The translations under genes and the position numbers were made by a program. A stretch of 64,000 nucleotides of DNA from Streptomyces sp. TLI_171. GTDB taxonomy: Bacteria > Actinomycetota > Actinomycetes > Streptomycetales > Streptomycetaceae. This document shows positions 1-9,081 of this stretch, in pieces; positions within the stretch are counted from its first letter, which is position 1, and the number at the start of each line of letters is the position of its first letter. The DNA lies in contig NZ_RAPS01000001.1 of NCBI RefSeq assembly GCF_003610255.1, positions 1,116,001 through 1,180,000 of the forward strand, written 5' to 3'. The notes under the pieces were generated by a model. The model saw only the letters and a list, made by a program, of their open reading frames with translations, ran no database searches and was not told the origin of the DNA.

Positions 1-31
1 CGCCGAGAACGCGGCGGCCTTCCGGAGCTGA
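1..31 (+). CDS. 3' end of a plus-strand gene (partial, uncertain)
   Basis: A plus-strand frame reads ...AENAAAFRS and stops with TGA at 29-31, 41 bases before the end of the convergent gene at 73. The codons all end in G or C, as real genes here do. Only ten codons are visible, so no function can be given. Confidence 0.25.
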   Translation, partial: AENAAAFRS

Positions 32-72
32 CGGCCCGTCACCGTCCCGTCGGCGCCGTCGCCGACGCCCCG

Positions 73-936
73 TCAGAGCAGCAGCGCGCCCGCCACGGCC
101 GTCGCCGCGAGCAGCCCGGCGACCGCGGCGTGGATCGTCACGTCGCGGTCCGCCGAGCGGTGGTCGGCCGCGGGGTCCAGGGTGAACTCGGCCGGGTCGG
201 CGGGCGAGTAGTGGACGGTGACGGCCCGGCCGCGCGCGCCGGCCGGGCCGGGCAGGTGCTCGGTGCAGAAAGCGGTGACGGCCCGGCCGTCGCGGGTGGT
301 GAAGGCGAGGACCGGGGTGATGGTGGTGGAGACGCCGCCGTCGTCCTGGTCGACGCTGACGTCCTTCAGCACCGCGACCACCTCGCCCGGGGCCGTCTCC
401 ATCCCGGCCAGCCGGCGCAGCCGCGCGTTCTTGGCGCGCACCGCCCCGGGCAGTTGGCTCGCACCGGCCAGCGCCCCCGGGACGCCGACCCCGATCAGCG
501 CCCACGGCCAGGCCCAGTCGATCGCGGCCAGCACCACCAGTCCGACGTACACCAGGAACAGCGCGAACGCCGGCCACCCCAGCCCGCGGCCGGGCGGGTC
601 CGGGAGGCGCGCGAACCGGTACGCGTGCGGCCGTCCGCGCGGATGGTTGACGCCGATCTCCCGGCCCTCCCAGGCTTCGGTGATCGGCTCGCCGCGCTCA
701 CCGTCGTTGGTCACCGTGACCTGCTGCCCGGACGCCGGGTCGCGGTAGCCGACCACCACCGAGATCCCACCGCGCCGGGACCCGCCGTGCCGCGGCGGCC
801 GCACCCGCTCGATCCGGCCGGTCAGCCGGACCGTCCGCTGCGCTCCGGTCAGCCCGGCCAGCGACCGGCCGACCCCGACCAGCGCCGCCGCGCCCCACAC
901 CGCGCACCACAGGCGCAGCCACTCGTCCCACCCCAT
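73..936 (-). CDS. DUF3592-like membrane protein
   Basis: A 287-residue protein starting at the ATG at 936 (MGWDEWLR). The N-terminal hydrophobic segment (about residues 8-27) is followed by a beta-rich extracytoplasmic-type stretch with two DUF3592-like halves (TVRLTGRIERV... and EVVAVLKDVSV...). Two more hydrophobic stretches lie near the middle (about 115-150), and the C-terminus ends in a hydrophobic tail (VAGLLAATAVAGALLL). This family is common in Streptomyces and has no known biochemical role. The next gene upstream on the same strand (1062-2165) has a related half-domain and may be a partner or a duplication. The longer reading frame that runs upstream through the tandem repeat is an artefact. 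Confidence 0.75.
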   Translation of the reverse strand: MGWDEWLRLWCAVWGAAALVGVGRSLAGLTGAQRTVRLTGRIERVRPPRHGGSRRGGISVVVGYRDPASGQQVTVTNDGERGEPITEAWEGREIGVNHPRGRPHAYRFARLPDPPGRGLGWPAFALFLVYVGLVVLAAIDWAWPWALIGVGVPGALAGASQLPGAVRAKNARLRRLAGMETAPGEVVAVLKDVSVDQDDGGVSTTITPVLAFTTRDGRAVTAFCTEHLPGPAGARGRAVTVHYSPADPAEFTLDPAADHRSADRDVTIHAAVAGLLAATAVAGALLL

Positions 937-960
937 GGCACCCCTTCTCGTCGTCGACCC

Positions 961-1078
961 CCGCTGCGCCGGACCGCCCTGCCCCGCCGTCAGCCTCCGC
1001 TGCGCCGGACCGCCCTGCCCCGCCGTCAGCCTCCGCTGCGCCGGACCGCCCTGCCCCGCCGTCAGCCTCCGCTGCGCC
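961..1078. repeat. 36-bp tandem repeat, 3 full copies plus 10 bp
   Basis: Three identical 36-bp units lie at 961-996, 997-1032 and 1033-1068, followed by a 10-bp partial unit. Each begins ccgctgcgccggac. The third unit covers the stop codon and last codons of the minus-strand gene ending at 1062, so the array looks like a tandem duplication of that gene's 3' end. It fills the 125-bp gap to the next minus-strand gene. There are no spacers, so it is not a CRISPR. Confidence 0.9.
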
Positions 1079-2165
1079 CCAGGACCTTGCCCTGCCCGTC
1101 GGCCTCCAAAGTGCCGGTGCCCGTGTCGCCGGTCACCACCACCCGGAGGGTCAGCGCGCCGGTGAGGCCGTCGGCGGTCAGCTGCCAGCTCCGGCCGGAG
1201 CCGACCCGCAGGCTGCTGCTGGCCTCCTCGACCAGGGCGGGCACCCGGTCGTACGGCAGCGCACGCGGGTCGAACCCGCCGGCCGTCACGTCGCTCGGGG
1301 CGAACACCACGGTGAGCAGGCGGTCCTGCACCACGACGGTGAGCGCCTGCCGGGCGTCGTCCTCGGTCAACGCCTCGACGGCCCGGCGCAGTTCGCCCTG
1401 GTCGAGGAGCGAACGGCCTGGCCCGAGGGCGACCGTGCCGGTGCCCGAGGTCACCGTGGTGGTCTCTGACGTCACGGTCGTGGTCCCGGACGTCACCGCC
1501 GCCGGGGGTGCGCCGCCGCCGGCGCCGGCCGGGCGGTCGGGGCCGAACAGGTCCGCGCGGAACAGCACCAGCACCGCGGCGACCCCGAGCAGCACGCCCA
1601 GCAGCGTCAGGAACCCGGCGGCCCGGGCGGGCGCCGGCTCGCCGCCCATGGCCGGACCGGGCACCGAGTCCAGTCGCGCCTCCGCGGCCCGCTGCTCCCA
1701 GTCGGGGGTCGGCCGCCGGACGATCCGCACCTGCCACCGCCGGTCCGGCGGGTACTCGACCACCACCACCGTGCCCGGCCGGTAGTCGGCCAACTCGACC
1801 AGGTTGACCTCCTGCCGGACCTCCACCCGGTACCCGGGCGCGTCGTCCGGCACGACGCTCAGCTCGAACCGCACCGGCACGTCGGTGGCCTCGCCGGGGG
1901 ACGGTTCCAGGCTCTCGACCACCGCCAGCGCCGTGCGCGGCGCGACCGCCCCCTCCCGGCGACGGCGCGGCAGCGTGCCGAGGAGGAACAGCAGCCCGTA
2001 CGCCGCCGGCAGCGCCAGTCCGACGACCACCAGCGCGGCCCGCCCCACGACGCACCCGGCGACGAACGCGGTCAGCCCCGCTCCGATCACCCCGCCGGTC
2101 AGGAAGCCCGACGCCAGGTCGGAGGGCGGGTGGTGCTTCGGCGGCGCGCCCTCGGTGATCGTCAT
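1062..2165 (-). CDS. membrane protein with DUF3592-like half, unknown function
   Basis: A 367-residue protein. I chose the ATG at 2165 (MTITEGAPP) because the protein then enters a hydrophobic pair at about residues 22-70. The middle carries a beta-rich domain resembling the DUF3592-like part of the downstream neighbour. A third membrane segment lies at about residue 185 (AAGFLTLLGVLLGVAAVLVLF). After it comes a low-complexity Thr/Val repeat (VTSGTTTVTSETTTVTSG), then a roughly 120-residue domain resembling secreted LppX/LprG-like or DUF sensor modules, which I cannot name. The stop codon lies inside the 36-bp tandem repeat. Probably membrane-anchored with an extracellular C-terminal domain. 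Confidence 0.75.
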   Translation of the reverse strand: MTITEGAPPKHHPPSDLASGFLTGGVIGAGLTAFVAGCVVGRAALVVVGLALPAAYGLLFLLGTLPRRRREGAVAPRTALAVVESLEPSPGEATDVPVRFELSVVPDDAPGYRVEVRQEVNLVELADYRPGTVVVVEYPPDRRWQVRIVRRPTPDWEQRAAEARLDSVPGPAMGGEPAPARAAGFLTLLGVLLGVAAVLVLFRADLFGPDRPAGAGGGAPPAAVTSGTTTVTSETTTVTSGTGTVALGPGRSLLDQGELRRAVEALTEDDARQALTVVVQDRLLTVVFAPSDVTAGGFDPRALPYDRVPALVEEASSSLRVGSGRSWQLTADGLTGALTLRVVVTGDTGTGTLEADGQGKVLGRSGG

Positions 2166-2225
2166 ACCCCGATTGTGCCCGTCGTCGCCGGGCGCCGACA
2201 GTACTGGTGCCCGCCCCAAGTGCGC

Positions 2226-2258
2226 CGCGCCCCCGCGGAGTTCGTCCGTGGGGGCGCG
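2226..2258 (-). terminator. hairpin terminator after SGNH hydrolase gene
   Basis: A 14-bp stem (cgcgcccccgcgga pairing with tccgtgggggcgcg, one G-T pair) around a 5-nt loop. It lies 35 bases beyond the stop of the minus-strand hydrolase gene. Confidence 0.6.
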
Positions 2259-2292
2259 GGGTGCCCGGCGTCGGGCGGTGCGGGACGACGGG

Positions 2293-3456
2293 TCAGGGCC
2301 TGGCGGCCAGGTACATCCCGGCGGCGTCCTGCCCGGCCGTGTTGTGGCAGGACCAGTTGCCGGAGGTCTTGGCGTTGAGCAGGGTCAGGCAGCGCCCGAG
2401 GGCCTGCTGGGCGTAGTAGTCGGGGTGGAAGGACTCCTGGGTGGCGCCCTGGACGGTGCTGCCGTAGTCCAGGAAGCGGGCCCATTCGCTGGTGGTGGCG
2501 GAGGGGGCGTTGGTCGGGGTGGCGAGCCTGGCGGTCTTCGCGCACACCTCGCGGCCCTGCAGCAGGTCGCGCAGGTCGAGGAACTGGACGCCCTTGGCTG
2601 CCGCGACGCCGGCCAGCCGGTCGGCGATCTGCGGGACGAGCGAGTCGCGGGCCCAGTCGGCGTCCAGGTTCCAGAACGGGCAGCCGCCGGTGTTGGTCCG
2701 GCTCCAGCCGCTCTCCGGGTACCGGTTCTCGGAGCTGCGCGGGATCGGCGACGGGTAGGACTGCAGCACGATCCGGTAGTCGCCGGAGCCGTAGCCGGCC
2801 GCCGACATGACGGCCCGGATCTCGTCGACGGACTTTCCGACCCCGCTCATCGCGGCGTCCATCTTCGCGTCGACCGCGGCCTGCTGGTCGTCGTGGCAGT
2901 ACGACCACCAGATCTCGTAGTCCTGCACGCAGGTGGAGATCACGTCGGCGAAGCCCAGGTCGTTGCCGCCGATCGACAGGGTGATCAGCTTGACGTCGTA
3001 CTGCGAGGCCACGGCGGCGAGTTGGTCGGCCTGCGGGGCCTCGCCCTTGAACGGCTGCCCGCCGTTGGCGGCGCGGAAGACGTTGTCCGAGGTGGCGCCG
3101 GAGCAGGCCAGGTTGAGCTGGGTCTGGTTGACCGCGGGGGCGCTGCGCACCTCGGCGACGTCGGAGCGGTCGCACCCGCTCGCGGACGTGGCGCCGTACA
3201 CCCGGGTCGGGTCGTAGCCGGATCCGGTCCAGGCGCGGTCGGTGCCGTCCCGACTGCCGCTGGTGGTGTCGCTGTTGCCCTTCCAGCGACCGGCTTCGCC
3301 GGAGATGTAGCTGTCGCCCATCGCGACGGTGGCGGTGGGCCCGGTGCCCGGCGCGGCGGCGGCCGGGGTGGCCAGGGCGACGGCGGGCAGCGCGAGGGCC
3401 GCTGCGGCGAGCAGGGCGAGTGTTGCTCTGGGGGTGGTGCGTCGGCTCTTCGGCAC
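2293..3456 (-). CDS. secreted SGNH/GDSL-family hydrolase
   Basis: A 387-residue exported esterase/lipase of the SGNH fold. A signal peptide ends near AAAA-PG (residues 1-36). Block I is AMGDSY with the nucleophile at about Ser49. Block III is SIGGNDLGF (oxyanion Gly/Asn), and the catalytic His is about His344 in SFHPDYY. Several cysteines in the middle and C-terminus suggest disulfides, as in Streptomyces extracellular phospholipase/esterases. It is a single-gene unit with its own terminator. The substrate (phospholipid, acyl polysaccharide or glycan ester) cannot be told from sequence. Confidence 0.88.
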   Translation of the reverse strand: MPKSRRTTPRATLALLAAAALALPAVALATPAAAAPGTGPTATVAMGDSYISGEAGRWKGNSDTTSGSRDGTDRAWTGSGYDPTRVYGATSASGCDRSDVAEVRSAPAVNQTQLNLACSGATSDNVFRAANGGQPFKGEAPQADQLAAVASQYDVKLITLSIGGNDLGFADVISTCVQDYEIWWSYCHDDQQAAVDAKMDAAMSGVGKSVDEIRAVMSAAGYGSGDYRIVLQSYPSPIPRSSENRYPESGWSRTNTGGCPFWNLDADWARDSLVPQIADRLAGVAAAKGVQFLDLRDLLQGREVCAKTARLATPTNAPSATTSEWARFLDYGSTVQGATQESFHPDYYAQQALGRCLTLLNAKTSGNWSCHNTAGQDAAGMYLAARP

Positions 3457-3695
3457 GGCGGAACTCCTGCGAACGGCCTCGCGCGCGTGGGATCGCGAGG
3501 CACTGGTGAGGGTGGGCCGCCGGCCGGTGGCGCGAAGAATGTGACATGCGCACGGTTGTTACCGCCAGGTATCTGCACGCCTCAATTCGCAGCGTCACAG
3601 ACCTTCTCGCTGTGTTACCGGCGAGTTCGCCGAGCTTCCGCGCAGGATTTGACCGCCTCCTGGCCGAGCGGCCCTGCGCCTCGCGGCCGGTCGGT

Positions 3696-4601
3696 TCAGC
3701 CGGCCACCGCCGCCGCCCCCGCCTGCAGGGCCTCCAGCAGCGTCGCCGTCCGGCCGTGGGCGCGGCGGCGCAGCACGGCGACGCCGAGATGCCGGGTGGG
3801 CGCCGGGGGCGTGATCGGGACGGCCCGCACGCCCGGCACCTGCGGGTCCAGCGCGATGGAGGGGACCAGGGAGATGCCCATGCCCGCGGCGACCAGCGAG
3901 CGGGCGAAGAAGTAGTCGGTGGTGGTGCCGCGCACGTCCGGGTCGAACCCGGCCCGCTCGGCGTAGCGGCGCAGGTACGCCTCGGTCTTCAGGCAGCCGA
4001 GGACCCAGGGCTCGGCCGCCAACTCGGCGATCTCCACCGCCTCGCGGCCGGCCAGCGGGTGCCGCTCGGGCAGCACGACGTGCAGCGGGTCGTCCAGCAG
4101 GGCGATCCACTCCAGGCCGGAGCCCGGGCCGAGCCGGCCCGGCAGCGGGCCGTCGAAGTGGTACGCGAGGGCCAGGTCCACCGCGCCCCGGCGGACCAGC
4201 GGCAGGCTGTCCTCCGGCTCGCACTCCCGGACGTGGACCACCGTGTCGGGGTGGGCGGCCGTGAGCCGTTCGAACGCGGCGGGCAGCAGCAGCCGCCCGC
4301 CGCTGGTGAAGGTGGCCACGGTCAGCTGTGTGCGGCCGCTGCCGAGCCGGTCCACCTGCTGCCTGGCGTGTTGCAGCTCCGCGGCGACCGACTCGGCGGC
4401 GCCGACCATGATCCGACCGGCCGGGGTGAGGGCGACCCCGCGGGTGCTGCGGGCCACCACCTGGGCCCCGAGGCTGCGCTCCAGCGCGGCGACCTGCTGC
4501 GACACCGCCGACGGCGTCAGGCGGAGGGCCGCCGCGGCCCGGTTGAAGCTGCCGTGCTCCGCCACGCTCCGCAGCACGCGCAACCGCTGCACATCGATCA
4601 A
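3696..4601 (-). CDS. LysR-family transcriptional regulator
   Basis: A 301-residue regulator, with an N-terminal winged helix-turn-helix (about residues 1-60, HGSFNRAAAALRLTPSAVS) and a C-terminal LysR substrate-binding domain. I chose the TTG at 4601 (reading M-I-D-V-Q-R-L). It has AAGGA six bases upstream and matches the usual start of actinobacterial LysR proteins; the longer frame adds an atypical N-terminus. It is divergent from the NAD(P)-binding protein and aldo/keto reductase genes (4673, 5678) across about 70 bp. By family habit it probably controls that pair and itself. Confidence 0.87.
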   Translation of the reverse strand: MIDVQRLRVLRSVAEHGSFNRAAAALRLTPSAVSQQVAALERSLGAQVVARSTRGVALTPAGRIMVGAAESVAAELQHARQQVDRLGSGRTQLTVATFTSGGRLLLPAAFERLTAAHPDTVVHVRECEPEDSLPLVRRGAVDLALAYHFDGPLPGRLGPGSGLEWIALLDDPLHVVLPERHPLAGREAVEIAELAAEPWVLGCLKTEAYLRRYAERAGFDPDVRGTTTDYFFARSLVAAGMGISLVPSIALDPQVPGVRAVPITPPAPTRHLGVAVLRRRAHGRTATLLEALQAGAAAVAG

Positions 4602-4672
4602 CAGTTTTCCTTCATACGCATCCAGCAGGCCGGTACTTCTGCTGGCGACTGTAGGCGTTCCAGGATGGCGGC

Positions 4673-5665
4673 ATGGCAACAATCTGCGTGATCGGCGGAA
4701 GCCGGTACTTCGGCAAGCTCCTGGTGCGACGACTGCAGGCCGCGGGCCACCGGGTGACCGTGCTCAACCGCGGCTCCACCGCGCCGCCCGCCGGCGTCGA
4801 GCACCTGGTCGCCGACCGCGACGACGCCGTCGCGCTGGCCGCCGCCCTGGGCGACCGCACCTTCGACGTGGTCGTCGACCAGGTCTGCTACACCCCCGTA
4901 CAGGCCGCGACCGCCGCCCGGGTGTTCGCCGGCCGCACCCTCCGCTACGTCATGACCTCCACCATCGAGGTCTACGACCCGGCGACCGCCGACCTCGCTG
5001 CCGGGTCGTTCGGAACCCCGGTCCCGGAGCAGCGCGTGGACCCGGCCGGCTGGCCGGTGGCGATGGAACTCCCCTGGCAGGACGCCGAGTTCGTGGAGGC
5101 CCAGTACGCCGAGGGCAAGCGGCAGGCCGAGGCCGTGCTCACCCGGGCCGGCGGCTTCGCCTTCGCGGCCGTGCGCAGTGCCCACGTCCTCGGCGGCGGC
5201 GCAGCGGAGTTCACCGGGCGGCTGGCGCACTACGTCGAACGCGTCGCCCGCGGCGAGGAGATCGCCGTGCACGCCGAGCCGCTGCCGACGGTCTTCATCC
5301 ACCACGAGGAGCTGGCCGATCTGCTGCAGTGGGCGGCCACCGGCACCGACTTCACCGGCCCCCTCAACGCCTGCTCCGACGGGCCGCTCGACGCCCGTGC
5401 CCTCACCGCCACGGTCGCCGCCCGACTGGGACGCCGTCCCCGGTACCGCACCGTCGCCCCGGGCGAGACCGCTTCGCCGTTCTCCTTCGACCGCCCCTAC
5501 GCCATGGACAACACCCGCGCCAAGCAGCTCGGCTTCGTCTTCTCCCACACCACCGACTGGCTGCCCGCCGCCGTCGCCGAAACACTCGCCCCGGGCGTCA
5601 CCCACCAGTTGCGGGCCACGGCACTGCCCCGTACCCCAAACCCACCTTCTGCCGCTATCAGTTGA
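4673..5665 (+). CDS. NAD(P)-binding epimerase/reductase-like protein
   Basis: A 330-residue Rossmann-fold protein. The dinucleotide motif GGSRYFG is at residues 8-14, and further motifs follow the NAD-dependent epimerase/dehydratase or isoflavone-reductase-like families (HEELADLLQ in the C-terminal half). No transmembrane or signal segments are present. It is divergent from the LysR gene and 12 bp upstream of an aldo/keto reductase, so the two are likely co-transcribed. The substrate is unknown; a role in modifying a small carbonyl or sugar metabolite is an inference. Confidence 0.82.
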   Translation: MATICVIGGSRYFGKLLVRRLQAAGHRVTVLNRGSTAPPAGVEHLVADRDDAVALAAALGDRTFDVVVDQVCYTPVQAATAARVFAGRTLRYVMTSTIEVYDPATADLAAGSFGTPVPEQRVDPAGWPVAMELPWQDAEFVEAQYAEGKRQAEAVLTRAGGFAFAAVRSAHVLGGGAAEFTGRLAHYVERVARGEEIAVHAEPLPTVFIHHEELADLLQWAATGTDFTGPLNACSDGPLDARALTATVAARLGRRPRYRTVAPGETASPFSFDRPYAMDNTRAKQLGFVFSHTTDWLPAAVAETLAPGVTHQLRATALPRTPNPPSAAIS

Positions 5666-5677
5666 GGAACAGTCACC

Positions 5678-6562
5678 ATGAAGTACCGCCGCATCGGCAC
5701 CACCACCGTGAGCGCCGTCGGGCTGGGCGCCATGCCGTTGTCCATCGAGCGCCGGCCGGACCGGGACCGGGCGGTCGCGGTGATCCACGCCGCCCTGGAC
5801 GCCGGGGTGACGCTCATCGACACCGCTGACAGCTACCACTGGCACCCGGGCGAGCAGGGCCACAACGAGTTGCTGATCGGCCGCGCGCTCGCCCGCTACG
5901 GCCGGGACGCCGCCGGCGTGCTGGTCGCCACCAAGGGCGGGCGCGGCCGCCCCGGCGACGGCAGTTGGACGGTGGACGGCAGTCCCGCACGTCTCAAGCG
6001 GGCCGCCGAAGCCTCGCTGAAGCGCCTGGGCACCGACAGCATCGGCCTCTACCAGCTGCACAAGCCGGACCCGGCGGTGCCCTGGGCGGAGTCCGTCGGC
6101 GCGCTGCGCGAGCTGCTGGACGCCGGCACGATCCGCGCCGCCGGAATCTCCAACGTCGGCGCCGAGCAGATCCGGGAGGCCCACGCGATCCTCGGCGACG
6201 GCCTGGTCTCCGTGCAGAACCGGTACTCGCCCGCCGTCCGGGACAGTGACCCCGAGCTGCGGCTCAGCACCGAACTCGGCCTGGCCTTCCTGCCGTGGAG
6301 CCCGCTGGGCGGCGTCTCCCGCAGCGCACTTGACGAGCCGTCGGGCGAGCCTTCGGCCGCCACCGCCTTCCACCTGGTGGCCGCCGAACGCGGCGTCAGC
6401 CCGCAACAGGTCGCCCTGGCCTGGCTGCTGGCCCGGTCCCCGGCCGTGATCCCGGTGCCGGGAGCCACTCGTCCGGCCTCGATCCGGGACTCGGCTGCGG
6501 CGGCCGGACTCGGACTCGACGCGGCAGAGCTGGCCCGGCTCGACGCCGCACCGCACGCCTGA
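5678..6562 (+). CDS. aldo/keto reductase
   Basis: A 294-residue (beta/alpha)8 NADPH-dependent oxidoreductase. Near the N-terminus it has GLGAMPLS, then the catalytic-type LIDTADSYHW segment with Asp and Tyr. A Lys follows in VATKGG, the conserved IGLYQLHKPDP lies mid-protein, and IPVPGATRPASI near the C-terminus supplies the cofactor phosphate loop. It lies 12 bp after the NAD(P)-binding gene and presumably shares its promoter under the divergent LysR. The exact substrate cannot be inferred. Confidence 0.9.
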   Translation: MKYRRIGTTTVSAVGLGAMPLSIERRPDRDRAVAVIHAALDAGVTLIDTADSYHWHPGEQGHNELLIGRALARYGRDAAGVLVATKGGRGRPGDGSWTVDGSPARLKRAAEASLKRLGTDSIGLYQLHKPDPAVPWAESVGALRELLDAGTIRAAGISNVGAEQIREAHAILGDGLVSVQNRYSPAVRDSDPELRLSTELGLAFLPWSPLGGVSRSALDEPSGEPSAATAFHLVAAERGVSPQQVALAWLLARSPAVIPVPGATRPASIRDSAAAAGLGLDAAELARLDAAPHA

Positions 6563-6816
6563 CCCCGGGCCGCGGTCCGGCCCCGACCCGTCGCCCACCG
6601 CGAACGTTTCAGCACCCGTGCGGTGGCCGGGAGTTGCGCGAACTGCGACGATCCCGCCGCGCGGCGGGCGGCCGTCCGGGCCGATTGACAGGCCCGCGGC
6701 CCCGTCCGGACGATCGGTGCGCTCCCACGTCCCACCTGTCGCACAGTTCCCCGTCCATCGTCCGGCTCCGCGGCGTGGCCCCGGGCCGGCGTCCCTCCCC
6801 GGGAGGAACGACCCCC

Positions 6817-8925
6817 ATGCTGTTCCGCAGGAGACCAGACGGGCTCCGCCGCCCGCTCGCCGTGACCGCCTCGGCCGCCCTGGCCGCGGTCGCCGCGGCG
6901 CTGCCGCTGTCCGCCCCCGCCGCCGCGGCCGACCCGGCCCCCACCGGGGACACCACGGTCACCGTCAACGCCGGCGCGGGCCTGGGCACCGTCAACTCCG
7001 CCGCGCTCGGCGCCAACACCGCCATCTGGGACTCGTACATGAACGACCCCCAGGTGGCTTCGCTGTACCGGGCCGCGGGGATCGGCGCGCTGCGCTACCC
7101 GGGCGGCTCGTACTCCGACATCTACCACTGGGTCGACAACACCGCGCCCGGCGGCTACGTCGCCCCGGGCACCGACTTCGACGCCTTCATGGGGACCGTG
7201 CGGGCCACCGGCGCCCAGCCGATCCTGATCGCCAACTACGGCTCCGGCACGCCCCAGGAGGCGGCGGACTGGGTCCGGTACGCCAACGTCACCAAGAACT
7301 ACGGGGCGAAGTACTGGGAGATCGGCAACGAGATCTACGGCAACGGGGTCTACGGCAGCGGCTGGGAGAACGACACCCACGCCGACAAGTCGCCCGACCA
7401 GTACGCCCGGGAGGTCAAGGCGTACGCCGCGGCGATGAAGGCCGTCGACCCGACCGTCAAGATCGGTGCGGTGCTCACCATGCCCGGCAACTGGCCGGAC
7501 GGGATCGTGGCCGGCGGCGACACCGGCGACTGGAACCACACCGTGCTGGCCGCCGTCGCGCACGACGTCGACTTCGTCAGCGTGCACTGGTACCCGAACA
7601 CCAGCACCGGCGACCAGTCGCTGGCCGCCGTGCAGCAACTGCCCGGTGAGCTCCGCGAGGTGCGCAACCTGGTGAACCGGTACGCGGGCGCCGACTCGGC
7701 GAAGATCGGCATCGCGATGACCGAGGTCAACTCCAACTCCGGCGGCGGCGCGTTCACCAGCCGCCCCAACGGGCTGTTCGCCGCGGAGGCGATGAGCACG
7801 GCGCTGGAGAACGGCGTGTTCAGCGTGGACTGGTGGGACACCCACAACGGCGCGGGAGCCATCACCGCCGTGGGCGGCGAGACCGACTACGGCGACATGG
7901 GCATGCTGTCCAACGGCAGTTGCACCGGCAGCGTCTGCGAGCCGGCGGTCAACACTCCGTTCGCGCCGTACTACGGCATCAAGGCGCTGGGCGCGCTCAG
8001 CGACCCGGGCGACACCATGCTGGCCTCCGCCTCCTCCGGCCCCGAGGTGTCCTCGCACGCGGTGCTGCGGGCCAACGGCGACCTCAGCGTGCTGCTGCTG
8101 AACAAGAGTTCCTCCGCCGCGCACACCGTGGACCTGCGCTACCTGGGCTTCACCGCCGACGGCTCGGTCCCCGCCGTCCAGCGCTGGGCGCCCGGTGACA
8201 ACGGCCTGGTGGACGCCACCGGCACCGCCACCTCCTCCGCGGCGACGCTCGCCCCGTACTCGCTGGCCGTGCTGACCGTGCACCCGAAGAGCGGCACCGG
8301 CTCCTCCGCGGCCACCGTCGGCACGCCCGGCGCCCCGCAGACCACCGCGGTCGGCGCCAACACCGTCGCCCTGAGCTGGCCGGCCGCCACCGGCGCGGTG
8401 GACCGCTACGAGGTCTACGAGCAGCTCGGCACCACCGTTCAGCTGCTCGGCTCCTCCACCGGGACCTCGACCGCCCTCTACAACCTGCCGCCCGGCTCCC
8501 GGCACACCGTCAACGTGCTGGCCCGGGACCAGGCCGGCCACCTCTCCCGGCCCTCCGTCCCGCTGACCTTCACCACCGGCACCCCGAACGACAGCACCTG
8601 CACCGTCTCGTACCAGCTGACCGCCGGCTGGGGCAACGGCTTCGTCGCCAGCGTCGTGGTCACCAACCTCGGCCCGGCCGACCTCAACGGCTGGACCGTG
8701 GACTTCGACTGGCCGTCCACCGGCCAGTCGGTCGGCTCCTGGTGGAACGCCGACGTCACCGGCACCGGCCAGCACGTCCGCGTCACCAACGGCCAATACA
8801 ACGCCCACCTCGCGCCGAACGGCGGCACCTCCGCCGACTTCGGCTTCGTCGGCAACAACAACGGCGCCAACCCGTCCCCGACGGTGTTCCGCCTGAACGG
8901 CACGGTCTGCCGCACCATCGCCTGA
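6817..8925 (+). CDS. secreted clan-A glycosidase (arabinofuranosidase-like) with Fn3 and CBM2
   Basis: A 702-residue secreted protein starting at the ATG at 6817, with GGAGG just upstream. A signal peptide (about 1-37) precedes the catalytic barrel. The barrel has EIGNEIYG (acid/base Glu172) and MTEVNS (nucleophile Glu303), the arrangement of GH51/GH39-like clan-A enzymes such as alpha-L-arabinofuranosidases. An Fn3 module lies at about 510-590. A C-terminal CBM2 from Cys595 to about Cys698 has the usual Trp residues and the disulfide pair. It likely attacks arabinoxylan or another plant polysaccharide while bound to cellulose or xylan. The exact family (GH51 or a relative) is not certain. 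Confidence 0.85.
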   Translation: MLFRRRPDGLRRPLAVTASAALAAVAAALPLSAPAAAADPAPTGDTTVTVNAGAGLGTVNSAALGANTAIWDSYMNDPQVASLYRAAGIGALRYPGGSYSDIYHWVDNTAPGGYVAPGTDFDAFMGTVRATGAQPILIANYGSGTPQEAADWVRYANVTKNYGAKYWEIGNEIYGNGVYGSGWENDTHADKSPDQYAREVKAYAAAMKAVDPTVKIGAVLTMPGNWPDGIVAGGDTGDWNHTVLAAVAHDVDFVSVHWYPNTSTGDQSLAAVQQLPGELREVRNLVNRYAGADSAKIGIAMTEVNSNSGGGAFTSRPNGLFAAEAMSTALENGVFSVDWWDTHNGAGAITAVGGETDYGDMGMLSNGSCTGSVCEPAVNTPFAPYYGIKALGALSDPGDTMLASASSGPEVSSHAVLRANGDLSVLLLNKSSSAAHTVDLRYLGFTADGSVPAVQRWAPGDNGLVDATGTATSSAATLAPYSLAVLTVHPKSGTGSSAATVGTPGAPQTTAVGANTVALSWPAATGAVDRYEVYEQLGTTVQLLGSSTGTSTALYNLPPGSRHTVNVLARDQAGHLSRPSVPLTFTTGTPNDSTCTVSYQLTAGWGNGFVASVVVTNLGPADLNGWTVDFDWPSTGQSVGSWWNADVTGTGQHVRVTNGQYNAHLAPNGGTSADFGFVGNNNGANPSPTVFRLNGTVCRTIA

Positions 8926-8931
8926 CCCGAT

Positions 8932-8969
8932 CCCCCCGGCCGGCCGTGGTTCCGCGGCCGGCCGGGGGG
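8932..8969. terminator. strong hairpin terminator
   Basis: A perfect 15-bp GC stem (8932-8946 with 8955-8969) around an 8-nt loop, starting 7 bases after the stop of the glycosidase gene. Confidence 0.8.
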
Positions 8970-9081
8970 CGACGACCACCCGATCTACCCAAAAGCCTCA
9001 CGGGCTGTCGCTGTTGTCGGACGTGTGCGGTGCTTAGGCTCCGGCATGCGAGGCAGTACCCGAGACTCGACGGAAGATCAC

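Noticed and set aside
961-1078. CRISPR-like repeats
   Set aside because: The 36-bp length is CRISPR-like, but units are directly joined with no spacers and no cas genes lie near.
2162-3598. Long open frames on both strands over the SGNH gene and many similar ones (for example 4598-6598, 6049-8979, 16-18 kb plus strand, 27680-32717 minus strand)
   Set aside because: They are Arg/Pro/Gly- or Val/Gly-rich shadow frames of GC-rich genes with no motif, and the frame with known motifs lies opposite.
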